Positions 35,422 through 43,153 of a DNA stretch of 64,000 nucleotides are shown piece by piece. The stretch is taken from contig CAWDGV010000012.1 of the NCBI GenBank assembly GCA_963801985.1, positions 434,001 to 498,000 of the forward strand, given 5' to 3'. Within the stretch, counting starts at the first letter, position 1; every line of letters starts with the position of its first letter. Source of the DNA: JABDQZ01 sp963801985 (GTDB lineage Bacteria; Pseudomonadota; Gammaproteobacteria; Chromatiales; Chromatiaceae). The notes under the pieces are model-generated. The model saw only the letters and a program-made list of their open reading frames with translations. It was not told where the DNA came from and ran no database searches. The position numbers and the translations under genes were made by a program.

Positions 35422-36260
35422 GTTCTGCGTCATCTGTAACTGCAATAGGTGGTTCCGCCAGGGAGGGCGGAATCAACTGGGCTCCGGTATTAAAAATGTT
35501 TTTATCAGCGGTGGCATACCCGGCTGCGGGTATTTCAGTCATGCTGGCCCTGTGGTGGCTGGGTGGCTGGATGATCGAAAGTAACCCGGATACTTCGTCA
35601 TTTGCTGATTTTGCACCGGCTCCAGCTTTTTCCCGCTTAATGGAACTGATGGCCAATGGTTACGTACTGGAAGCTTCCCTGCCCAGCCTGGAACGTATTG
35701 GCCTGGGCCTGTTATGGGCTACAGTTATAGGTGTTCCGGTTGGTGTGGGAATTGGCTTGTATGCGGTTGCCAGGGAGGTCACTCATGTACCGTTTCAGTT
35801 TTTGCGCATGATTTCACCCTTGGCCTGGATGCCGATAGCAGTCCTGGCTTTTCAAACATGGGATAGTGCCATTGTTTTCCTGATAGCTATTGCTGCTATC
35901 TGGCCGATACTGTTTTCCACGGCACAGGGTGTTCGCCGGATTGACCCGCTCTGGTTCAAGGTTGCCAAGAACCTGGGTGCAGACAGTGCGCAAATGTTGC
36001 GCAGGATTATTTTGCCTGCAATTGGCCAGGATATTTTTGCCGGTATCAGGCTTGCTGTTGGTGTAGCCTGGATTGTCCTGGTGCCAGCTGAATACCTGGG
36101 TGTTACCAGCGGCCTGGGTTATGCAATCAATGATGCCAGGGATACCCTGGAGTATGATACGTTGGCAGCCATGGTGGTGGTCATTGGTATTATCGGATTT
36201 TTTCTTGATGGTATCTGTGTCAGCCTGATTAAACGCTTTACCTGGCATAACCAGGGTTAA
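35418..36260 (+). CDS. ABC transporter permease, nitrate/sulfonate/cyanate type
   Basis: A 280-residue inner-membrane permease of the SsuC/TauC/NrtB class, with about six helices and the ATPase-coupling loop KVAKNLGADSAQMLRRIILP (EAA loop, about 175-194). The start ATG is embedded in the stop of the binding-protein gene (ATGA), a sign of translational coupling. It ends about 210 bp before the activator gene. Confidence 0.88.
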   Translation: MSSASSVTAIGGSAREGGINWAPVLKMFLSAVAYPAAGISVMLALWWLGGWMIESNPDTSSFADFAPAPAFSRLMELMANGYVLEASLPSLERIGLGLLWATVIGVPVGVGIGLYAVAREVTHVPFQFLRMISPLAWMPIAVLAFQTWDSAIVFLIAIAAIWPILFSTAQGVRRIDPLWFKVAKNLGADSAQMLRRIILPAIGQDIFAGIRLAVGVAWIVLVPAEYLGVTSGLGYAINDARDTLEYDTLAAMVVVIGIIGFFLDGICVSLIKRFTWHNQG

Positions 36261-36419
36261 CAAACTGGATTGTTACAGCATGGAAGCTGCACCAATCCAT
36301 TTCCAGACAGGCCCGTACTGCGTCAATAAGGTGCGTTTCCAGGTGGTTCTGAATTTCCTCTGAGCCAGAATAGCGCATTAAAGCAGCCTGTGTAGTGCCT
36401 GAAAGCCAGGTTAACCGGT

Positions 36420-36436
36420 ATGGCTCGACTCTTGCT
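36420..36436 (+). promoter_or_regulatory. Sigma54-like promoter of the activator gene
   Basis: ATGGCTCGACTCTTGCT matches the -24/-12 consensus except for T in place of A in GGCAC. It lies 37 bp upstream of the activator ATG, and its -12 end runs directly into the enhancer-like motif. Confidence 0.55.
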
Positions 36437-36463
36437 GACAATTCTGTATGTCGACAATGTCAG
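36435..36463 (+). promoter_or_regulatory. Putative autoregulatory site of the activator
   Basis: TGACAATTCTGT (36436-36447) and GTCGACAAT (36450-36458) lie between the -12 element and the ribosome-binding site AGGAG, across the expected transcription start. The outer arms CTGACA / TGTCAG form an inverted repeat. Binding here would be expected to block its own transcription. Confidence 0.5.
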
Positions 36464-36472
36464 GAGTGGTTC

Positions 36473-38122
36473 ATGCATGACCAAACAATCGCCTCAACCC
36501 CGGAATCAGAGTTACTCGTTGTCCAGGAAGCTGCCCGGCTGATTACCCGTTCAACGGACCCAAGACCTGCCATACTGGGTATATTACGTATTCTCTCGCA
36601 ATTACTCGGGCTTAACCGTGGCCGGGTACTTTTACCCTCCTCTAAAACCGGTGCGCTGGCGATTCGGTATTCCTATGGTTTAACCGATGCAGAAAAAGCG
36701 CGTGGTCGTTACATGGTGGGAGAGGGGGTTTCGGGAAAAGTTTTTCAGACTGGCCAGGTGGCGTTGATCCAGGATATTGATGAAGACCCAATGTACCTGG
36801 CACGTGCGGTCGATCGTTCGACCTTACCGAATGAGGCCGTATCATTTATCGCCGTACCAATTGTCATTGAAGAAAACCCCATTGGTGTTTTGGCCGTACA
36901 TCGATTGCGCCAGCGTACCCGGCCTTTTCAGCGGGATCTTGCCTTGTTGCAGGTTCTATCGACACTCATGGGGCAGGCTTTACGTGTTAATGAACTGGTT
37001 GCCGAGCATACGGCTAATCTTTTGTCGGAAAACCAGTTGCTCAAAAACAAGCTGGAAAGCAAGGGCTCCCGCTACGGTATTATGGGGCAGAGTCCGGCTT
37101 TACAGCAGGCTATTCAACAGGCATTACAGGTTGCAGATACCGGTACGACGGTTTTACTGCTGGGCGAATCAGGCACCGGCAAGGAAAGGTTTGCACGCAT
37201 GCAGCACCTGGCAAGTGAGCGATCGGAAGGACCGTTCGTCAGCATTAACTGTGCTGCCATTCCGGCATCACTGATTGAATCAGAATTGTTTGGTCACGAG
37301 AAGGGGGCTTTTACCGGGGCTACCAGCCTGAAGCGTGGCAAGGTTGAACTGGCAAGCAACGGCACGCTGTTCCTGGATGAAATCGGCGATCTTGACCTGG
37401 ATTTACAAGCCAAGCTGCTGAGAGTGCTGGAGCAAAAAGTGATTCAGCGTGTTGGCGGCAGTAAGGATATCTCTGTTGATGTGCGGGTTGTTGCGGCAAC
37501 CCATAAAAACCTGCAGGAGGCGGTAAATGAAAACCGTTTCCGGCTTGACCTGTTTTATCGGCTTAATATATTCCCGATCAGGTTGCCACCGCTCAGGGCG
37601 CGGCAGGGTGATGTCAATATTCTCGCCCACCATTTCCTGCATATGGCCAACCAGGAATATGAACGTGATATTGGTTTTGGTGCAGGGGCTATTGAAGTCC
37701 TGGATGGTTACCCCTGGCCTGGTAATATCAGGCAGTTGGAAAACCTGATTAAACGTTCTGTATTGATGTGTACTGAAAAACAGATTTCGCGGGACCTGAT
37801 TAAGAAGATACTGGTGGATGAGGAGGGTATCAATGCACCCGAAAATTCAGTAACACTGAGAGCGCTATCTCACCCGGCAGTGAATTCCATGCCTGAAAAT
37901 TTCAGACCTGGACATTTCGGATCTGGAGATTCAACTGCGGGGCAGGATTTTATTCCTGCGGATGGTGTGCGTCCCTATGCGCGCGTCAGGGACGATGAGG
38001 CGCAATCTCTGATCAACGCATTGCAGCGCCATCATGGCAATAAAACGCGGGCTGCCATGAGCCTCAACATGACCCCCCGGCAGCTGCGTTACCGTATCAA
38101 GAAGCTCAATCTAGATGTCTGA
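36473..38122 (+). CDS. NifA-like sigma54-dependent transcriptional activator
   Basis: A 549-residue enhancer-binding protein. The N-terminal GAF domain (about 25-175, GEGVSGKVFQTGQVALIQDI) resembles that of NifA. The AAA+ core is complete: Walker A GESGTGKE (about 231), sigma54-contact loop GAFTGA (about 278), Walker B GTLFLDEIGDL. A Fis-type helix-turn-helix closes the protein (AAMSLNMTPRQLRYRIKKL). I chose ATG 36473 with AGGAG six bases before, not the GTG at 36395, which would read through its own promoter. Sigma54 promoters flank it on both sides, so its targets are most likely cynS, the ABC operon, itself and the OsmC operon. Its ligand is unknown; canonical NifA sites (TGT-N10-ACA) are not seen. 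Confidence 0.9.
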   Translation: MHDQTIASTPESELLVVQEAARLITRSTDPRPAILGILRILSQLLGLNRGRVLLPSSKTGALAIRYSYGLTDAEKARGRYMVGEGVSGKVFQTGQVALIQDIDEDPMYLARAVDRSTLPNEAVSFIAVPIVIEENPIGVLAVHRLRQRTRPFQRDLALLQVLSTLMGQALRVNELVAEHTANLLSENQLLKNKLESKGSRYGIMGQSPALQQAIQQALQVADTGTTVLLLGESGTGKERFARMQHLASERSEGPFVSINCAAIPASLIESELFGHEKGAFTGATSLKRGKVELASNGTLFLDEIGDLDLDLQAKLLRVLEQKVIQRVGGSKDISVDVRVVAATHKNLQEAVNENRFRLDLFYRLNIFPIRLPPLRARQGDVNILAHHFLHMANQEYERDIGFGAGAIEVLDGYPWPGNIRQLENLIKRSVLMCTEKQISRDLIKKILVDEEGINAPENSVTLRALSHPAVNSMPENFRPGHFGSGDSTAGQDFIPADGVRPYARVRDDEAQSLINALQRHHGNKTRAAMSLNMTPRQLRYRIKKLNLDV

Positions 38123-38131
38123 AGGACAAAG

Positions 38132-38171
38132 CTGACAATCTGTTCTATCAAGTTATGACAATGTCGACAAT
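38132..38171 (+). promoter_or_regulatory. Putative enhancer sites of the OsmC operon
   Basis: CTGACAATCTGTTC (38132-38145) is identical in 13 of 14 bases to the site near cynS. GACAATGTCGACAAT (38157-38171) is 14/15 identical to 33200-33214. They lie about 75-110 bp upstream of the sigma54 promoter. Confidence 0.6.
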
Positions 38172-38241
38172 TTCATTTTGATTTCGTTGGTTATTTTATA
38201 AAAAAACTCATAACTTATTGTAAATTAAAGAAAATAAAAGA

Positions 38242-38258
38242 TTGGCACAGGCGTTGCT
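38242..38258 (+). promoter_or_regulatory. Sigma54 promoter of the OsmC operon
   Basis: TTGGCACAGGCGTTGCT is an essentially perfect -24/-12 element, 45 bp upstream of the OsmC-like start codon. Confidence 0.85.
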
Positions 38259-38302
38259 CTATCTCCAGTGAAACTTAAACAAAATAACACTGGAGAAATT
38301 TG

Positions 38303-38851
38303 ATGAGTACAAGTGCACAAACAATTGCCAAGAACATGAGCTGCCTGCGTCCACTGAATGCTGAAGGTCTGCAGACTCTCGGTGAAAAAGGCAAAGCCAA
38401 TCCCGAGTCGGTTGTCACCCTCAAAGCCAAAACTGTCTGTGAAGGACAGTTCCGCATGCAGACATACGTACGTGATCTTGCACCCATGTTAATCGATGAA
38501 CCACCACACCTGCTGGGTGAAGATAATGCGCCTAATCCATCTGAAGCTCTATTGGCAACTCTGGGTGCCTGCCTGGCGGTGGGTGTACATGCCAATGCTA
38601 CTGCACGCGGTATCTGCCTGACCAAGCTGGAAGTGCAGCTCGAAGGAGATATCAACGTAACAGCGGTATGGGGTACGGGTGATCTGGATGAGGCCAAGAC
38701 ACTTGGTTTTTCTGCAGTGCGGGTAAAGATCGATGCCGACGGTGATGCGCCAAAAGAAGAGATTGATGAAATTATCAGTCACTCGAATGTCTGGTCACCG
38801 GTTGCAAATACCCTGCGTAACAATGTTGAACTGACCGTTGAGTCTGCCTGA
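38303..38851 (+). CDS. OsmC-family protein lacking the second catalytic cysteine
   Basis: A 182-residue OsmC/Ohr-superfamily protein from ATG 38303 (GGAG seven bases upstream). The first conserved cysteine is present in GACLAVGVHANA (about 89). The second, usually in a CPV/CPI motif, is replaced by Ser in NVWSPVANTL (about 165). Classical members reduce organic peroxides with both cysteines, so this one probably does something else, such as thiol transfer or binding a reactive intermediate. First gene of a sigma54-driven operon with two predicted redox enzymes. Confidence 0.82.
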   Translation: MSTSAQTIAKNMSCLRPLNAEGLQTLGEKGKANPESVVTLKAKTVCEGQFRMQTYVRDLAPMLIDEPPHLLGEDNAPNPSEALLATLGACLAVGVHANATARGICLTKLEVQLEGDINVTAVWGTGDLDEAKTLGFSAVRVKIDADGDAPKEEIDEIISHSNVWSPVANTLRNNVELTVESA

Positions 38852-38875
38852 TCAAGAGCAAATGGAGAAATTGTC

Positions 38876-40006
38876 ATGAGCAATGCTGCTGTAAACCTTG
38901 AAGATGATTTATTGCCTGTTGAAGAGTTGCTGACAGCAACACAGGCGATCGTCGATCAGGAATTAAAACCTTTAACTGTCAAAATCGACCTGGAAGGTTA
39001 TTACCCTGAGGAGGTATTGCGCAAGCTTGGCCCCCTGGGAGCCTTCCGTCAGCATTTACCTGCTGCCCGCCTTGATGGTGCAACTGATATGGGTGCTGCC
39101 ATTCAGGCAATGGCCACGGTTTCACATGAATGCCTGTCAACAGGTTTCTCTATCTGGTGCCAGGATACCTGTGGATGGTATCTGCAAAATGCGGAAAACG
39201 AAAAGGTACGGGATATCTGGTTGCCAAAAGTATCCCGCGGAGAAATCCTGGCTGGAACCGGTATGTCCAATACCATGAAAGCCTTCGCCGGTATCGAAAA
39301 ATTGCGTCTGAGCGGTAAACGTGTTGAAGGTGGTTATGTCGTAAACGGTTCATTGCCCTGGGTTTCAAACCTCGGTGAAGACCATGTGTTCGGTACGCTG
39401 TTTGCACTGGAAAATGAAAGCCGTTCTGTCATGACTTTAGTTGATTGCGCAGCGGAAGGTTTCAGCCTGCGCCAGTCAGCACATTTCACAGCACTGGAGG
39501 GCACTCGCACCTTTGCCTGTATTTTCGATAACGTGTTTATTCCTGACGAAATGATTATTGATCATGACGGAGCATCTTTCCTGAGACGTGCCCGGGCAGG
39601 CATCGTGTTGCTGCAGTTTGGTATGGGTGTCGGCAATATCCAGTCCTGCATTGATCTGAGCCGTGAGGTTGAACCTTTGCTTGGGCATGTGAATTGTTAC
39701 CTGGAAGACAGGCCGGATGAATTGCAGGAAGAACTGGATGATGCAGTTGAAGCAGCTTTGGCCCTTGCCGAAGATCCATTTGAAACGTCTGATGATTTTT
39801 TCCGTGAAATTCTGCAGTTAAGACTGTCTGCCGGAGAGCTGGCAATCCGTGCTTCACAATCAGCCATGTTGCATACCGGTGCCAAGGGTTATCTACAGAC
39901 AGCCCCGGCGCAACGCAAGTTACGTGAGTCCTATTTCATTGCCATTGTAACACCGGCAATCAAGCATCTGCGTAAAGAGCTTGACGTGATGGCGGTGGCG
40001 GCCTGA
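38876..40006 (+). CDS. Acyl-CoA dehydrogenase-fold flavoprotein, probably not a dehydrogenase
   Basis: A 376-residue protein with the ACAD fold: helical N-domain, beta-domain with GTGMSNTMKAFAG and the C-terminal helical bundle. FTALEGTRTFACIFDNVFIP is the typical mid-domain strand. The C-terminal segment reads ESYFIAIVTPAIKHL, where dehydrogenases carry the Y-E-G glutamate base, so that catalytic base is missing. That pattern is known in flavin-dependent monooxygenases of this fold (DszC/SfnB-like). With the rubredoxin-reductase fusion downstream, an oxygenase or other flavin chemistry is more likely than fatty-acid oxidation. The substrate is unknown. Confidence 0.78.
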   Translation: MSNAAVNLEDDLLPVEELLTATQAIVDQELKPLTVKIDLEGYYPEEVLRKLGPLGAFRQHLPAARLDGATDMGAAIQAMATVSHECLSTGFSIWCQDTCGWYLQNAENEKVRDIWLPKVSRGEILAGTGMSNTMKAFAGIEKLRLSGKRVEGGYVVNGSLPWVSNLGEDHVFGTLFALENESRSVMTLVDCAAEGFSLRQSAHFTALEGTRTFACIFDNVFIPDEMIIDHDGASFLRRARAGIVLLQFGMGVGNIQSCIDLSREVEPLLGHVNCYLEDRPDELQEELDDAVEAALALAEDPFETSDDFFREILQLRLSAGELAIRASQSAMLHTGAKGYLQTAPAQRKLRESYFIAIVTPAIKHLRKELDVMAVAA

Positions 40007-40064
40007 GATTTTCCATTCATCGATGAGGAACTTCGGTTCCTCTATTAACCTGGGTTTCGAAGTG

Positions 40065-40445
40065 ATGAAAACTTTTACAACAACTTTATCAGCTGAAGAT
40101 GCAGTTGCTTCACTGCTTGCGGGCATTGAAGCTGAGAACATGCGCGTCGTTGCGCATATTAATGGACAGGCAAACGCCGCCAAAATTGGCAAGCAGGTCC
40201 CTGCGGACCAGATCCTGGAAATTTTCCGGCCAGATTTTGCAGTGCGTGTGTGGGAGGCATGTAAACCGGCCGGCCACGATATTCCAATACGTATTCATAT
40301 TTACGAGGAAGGTGATGAAGTCAAGATTGCCTGTCGTATGCCTGGCGAAGTGTTTTCGCCTTTTGAGTCGGCACCACTTGATGAGATAGGCAAAGAACTG
40401 GACGTAATTTTCAATAATATTCTGAAACACGTCGTTGGAGGTTAA
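40065..40445 (+). CDS. DUF302-like small protein
   Basis: A 126-residue protein from ATG 40065 (an earlier ATG at 40023 lacks a ribosome site). It has the DUF302 pattern: a start-proximal strand-helix (TFTTTLSAEDAVASLLAGIE), VVAHINGQANAAKIG, an ILEIFRPDFAVRVWEA stretch and IPIRIHIYEEGDEVKIACRMP. DUF302 proteins are small alpha-beta domains of unknown function, sometimes near sulfur or redox genes. It ends one base before the reductase start, so it is translated with it. Confidence 0.7.
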   Translation: MKTFTTTLSAEDAVASLLAGIEAENMRVVAHINGQANAAKIGKQVPADQILEIFRPDFAVRVWEACKPAGHDIPIRIHIYEEGDEVKIACRMPGEVFSPFESAPLDEIGKELDVIFNNILKHVVGG

Positions 40446-40446
40446 C

Positions 40447-41829
40447 ATGACTTCCCCTGATTACCGGCGCTGGGTTTGTGATGCCTGCGGTTATATTTAT
40501 GAAGAGGAAAAGGGTGACCCGGATTCAGGACTGGCACCTGGAACACGCTTCGAGGAAATTCCCGATGACTGGATGTGTCCGCTGTGTGGTTTGAGTAAAT
40601 CGGATTTGCGTTTGCTTCCGGAACAGTCGCCGGTAGCCGCCCGACCTGCAATTTCCAGGAAAAAGCTGTCAGGCAGTAAAAACCGTGGTGGTGATGACAC
40701 GATTGTCATTGTTGGTGCGGGTGTTGCTGCCTGGTCAGTTGCCGAGGAAATTCGCAGCAATGACTCTGATACGCCCATTTTAATCGTAACCGCCTGCGAA
40801 GGTATCAGCTATCCCAAACCCGCCATCTCTACTGCGTTGGCGCATGGCAAGACAGCCGATCAACTCATTGAGCGTGATGCTGTAAGCAAGGCTGCCGAAC
40901 TTGCCATAGACATACGGACTGAAACGCGTGTTATCAAAATCGATACAGCCAGGAAAAGATTGACTACAGCGAGGGGCGGTATTCAGTATGGAAAACTGGT
41001 ACTGGCCCTGGGAGCGCATCAGCGAGAATTATCAATATCAGGTAATGCCGCCGATGCGGTATTGCGAGTAAATGACCTGGCCAGTTATCGCAAGTTACGT
41101 AGCCGTCTCCAGGAGCATGTTAAACACATCACGATTTTGGGTGCCGGCCTGATTGGTTGCGAATTTGCAGAAGACCTTTCTGCGGCGGGTTACAAAGTAA
41201 CGGTGATTGATCCGGCTGATTACCCGTTATCCAGTTTATTACCCGTTGAAACAGCAAGAAAACTTGAACAGCGGTTACAGAATAATGGTATCGAGTGGCT
41301 GTTTGGTCTGACGGTCGATGCGATTGATTCCGGTGGAGACCGGTTACGCGCAACTTTATCGGATGGCAAGGCTATTGAAACTGACCTGGTGTTATCTGCA
41401 GCAGGGTTGGTGGCGAATACGCAACTGGCTGGCAAGGCGGGCATCTCGGTGAACAAGGGAATCATTGCCGACAGGCAAATGTGCACATCTGCCAACGATA
41501 TTTATGCCATCGGTGACTGTGCCGAGGTTGAGGGTAATATCTACGCCTATATTGAGCCTATTCGTCGTCAGGCAAAGACCATTGCGGCACATATGCGTGG
41601 TGACGATATGCCTTTTGAAACGAAATCACCGCTGGTGCGGGTCAAGACACCGAGCTTTCCACTGACCATCTGTCCTCCTGGTGAAAACAACACCCGGGAG
41701 ATCACGACAAGGGCAACAGCGGAAGCCGATCGTATCGAGTACCTGCTAGGTGATGAGATTGTCGGGTTTGTTCTCAGTGGAGAACAATCCAAGGGCGGAG
41801 CCCTGCTTTACCGTGAGCTTATGCTGTAG
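40447..41829 (+). CDS. Rubredoxin fused to FAD-dependent NAD(P)H oxidoreductase
   Basis: A 460-residue fusion. Residues 9-55 are a rubredoxin with two Cys pairs (C11/C14 in CDACGY, C44/C47 in CPLCG). A linker leads to a reductase with the FAD motif IVIVGAGVAAWS (about 85) and the NAD(P)H motif ITILGAGLIGCEFAE (about 225), then the terminal IYAIGDCAEV FAD loop. Electrons should flow from NAD(P)H through FAD to the iron centre. It probably supplies the ACAD-like flavoprotein. GGAGG lies five bases before ATG 40447. Confidence 0.9.
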   Translation: MTSPDYRRWVCDACGYIYEEEKGDPDSGLAPGTRFEEIPDDWMCPLCGLSKSDLRLLPEQSPVAARPAISRKKLSGSKNRGGDDTIVIVGAGVAAWSVAEEIRSNDSDTPILIVTACEGISYPKPAISTALAHGKTADQLIERDAVSKAAELAIDIRTETRVIKIDTARKRLTTARGGIQYGKLVLALGAHQRELSISGNAADAVLRVNDLASYRKLRSRLQEHVKHITILGAGLIGCEFAEDLSAAGYKVTVIDPADYPLSSLLPVETARKLEQRLQNNGIEWLFGLTVDAIDSGGDRLRATLSDGKAIETDLVLSAAGLVANTQLAGKAGISVNKGIIADRQMCTSANDIYAIGDCAEVEGNIYAYIEPIRRQAKTIAAHMRGDDMPFETKSPLVRVKTPSFPLTICPPGENNTREITTRATAEADRIEYLLGDEIVGFVLSGEQSKGGALLYRELML

Positions 41830-42001
41830 GCGCAATTCACCAGGACATTTGTTGAGCTGTAATAGTGCAAGGATATCGGGCTAACGACTGTTTCGCATTA
41901 TTTTAGTGCAATAAATACCTGAAAAGCACTGAAATCGCTGGCCTGAATTTTGCTCAGATAAAGCTATGCCATTTTGCAGCAGAAAGGGGAGATAACAAAC
42001 C

Positions 42002-43117
42002 ATGCCATCAGCAACTGCTCATAGTTTCATAGCGCCGGAAAAACATATCGTTAATCATGACATCATGCATTGCACTGCAGAGGGTGTTGTTGGCAATCAG
42101 CTTTATTCTGGCAGGGCGCTGGGAATAACCGGAGCCTATGACATTATCCAGCTCGCGGAACCGCTTAAACCATTTTGGAAATCCATCTCTGAACACTACG
42201 AACGGGTCGGTCTTAAACATACCAGTGACGTTATCTGGAATGTTGATATGCAGGAGCTTGGTAAATATATTGGCTTTCATCCCTCGGTATTTTTTTTTGG
42301 CGCACAGCAATACCTGAACTGGGGTGATAACGAATGGGTTTCGGTTGTCGATTACATAAACTCCAAAAATAACTTTATCCAGTTGGCGCAGCAGCTGGGT
42401 GTCAGGGTGCCCCTGACCCTGGCATTTGACAATGTATCGGAAATTGATGACAAGGCTATTGAGCAGGCGGTTTATCCCTGCTACCTGAAAGCCGCAATCT
42501 CTGTCTCGGGTGTAGGCATCTACCGTTGTAACGACGAGCAGGAAATGCGTGCGGCCATAATGAAATTTGAAGCTGATGTGCCTGTGCAGATCCAGGAGGA
42601 AATACAGGCGCGAACTTTTTTGAACATGCAGTATAAAATTGATAATGGTTTTGCAATACGCCTGGCCTGTTCCGAGCAGTTACTGGATGGTTTTGTGCAT
42701 CAGGGCAATACTTTTCCAGCCTGTTGTGAGCCCTGGGATGAGGTCGAACCCATGGCCCTGTGGCTGGCTGAAAGAGGCATGAAGGGTATTTTTGCATTTG
42801 ACGTGGCGGTTATCGATAAGCCGGATGGCGTTTCGTTTGCGGCGATTGAATGCAATCCACGTTATAACGGTGCTTCTTATCCGACGATTATTGCGCAAAA
42901 GCTTGGTATCAGGCAGTGGACAGCCAAAACCTACACGACTCATTATCGCAATCTGGATGATATTTTTTTAAGACATATTGAGTACACTAAAAAAACCAAT
43001 CGAGGAGTGGTGATGGTCAACTGGGGAACCATCCTTGAAGGCAAGCTCATGATTCTGCTGGCTGGCAATGATGAGCAACAGCGTTATCTCGATACTGAAT
43101 TGCAGGCATGTCTCTGA
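42002..43117 (+). CDS. ATP-grasp ligase-like protein
   Basis: A 371-residue protein with an ATP-grasp core: VYPCYLKAAISVSGVGIYRC (ATP-binding lysine, about 158-177), VPVQIQEEI, and the metal-binding end VSFAAIECNPRYNGASYP (about 278-295). The N-terminal 110 residues are an alpha-beta pre-grasp domain. Such enzymes join a carboxylate to an amine through an acyl phosphate; substrates are unknown. GGGGAGA precedes the ATG. An isoaspartyl peptidase gene follows by 36 bp, so a peptide-like amide product is a reasonable guess. Confidence 0.78.
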   Translation: MPSATAHSFIAPEKHIVNHDIMHCTAEGVVGNQLYSGRALGITGAYDIIQLAEPLKPFWKSISEHYERVGLKHTSDVIWNVDMQELGKYIGFHPSVFFFGAQQYLNWGDNEWVSVVDYINSKNNFIQLAQQLGVRVPLTLAFDNVSEIDDKAIEQAVYPCYLKAAISVSGVGIYRCNDEQEMRAAIMKFEADVPVQIQEEIQARTFLNMQYKIDNGFAIRLACSEQLLDGFVHQGNTFPACCEPWDEVEPMALWLAERGMKGIFAFDVAVIDKPDGVSFAAIECNPRYNGASYPTIIAQKLGIRQWTAKTYTTHYRNLDDIFLRHIEYTKKTNRGVVMVNWGTILEGKLMILLAGNDEQQRYLDTELQACL

Positions 43118-43153
43118 TAGGATGAAGGCTACTTCAATAAACAAGCAGATGAC

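Noticed and set aside
36395..36472. GTG start extending the activator by 26 residues
   Set aside because: The extension would overlap the sigma54 element and the repeated motif, and the ATG at 36473 has AGGAG at good distance.
33187..38171. Classical NifA sites (TGT-N10-ACA) for the NifA-like activator
   Set aside because: I checked the three control regions by eye and did not find the required spacing; the repeated GTCGACAAT motif fits better.
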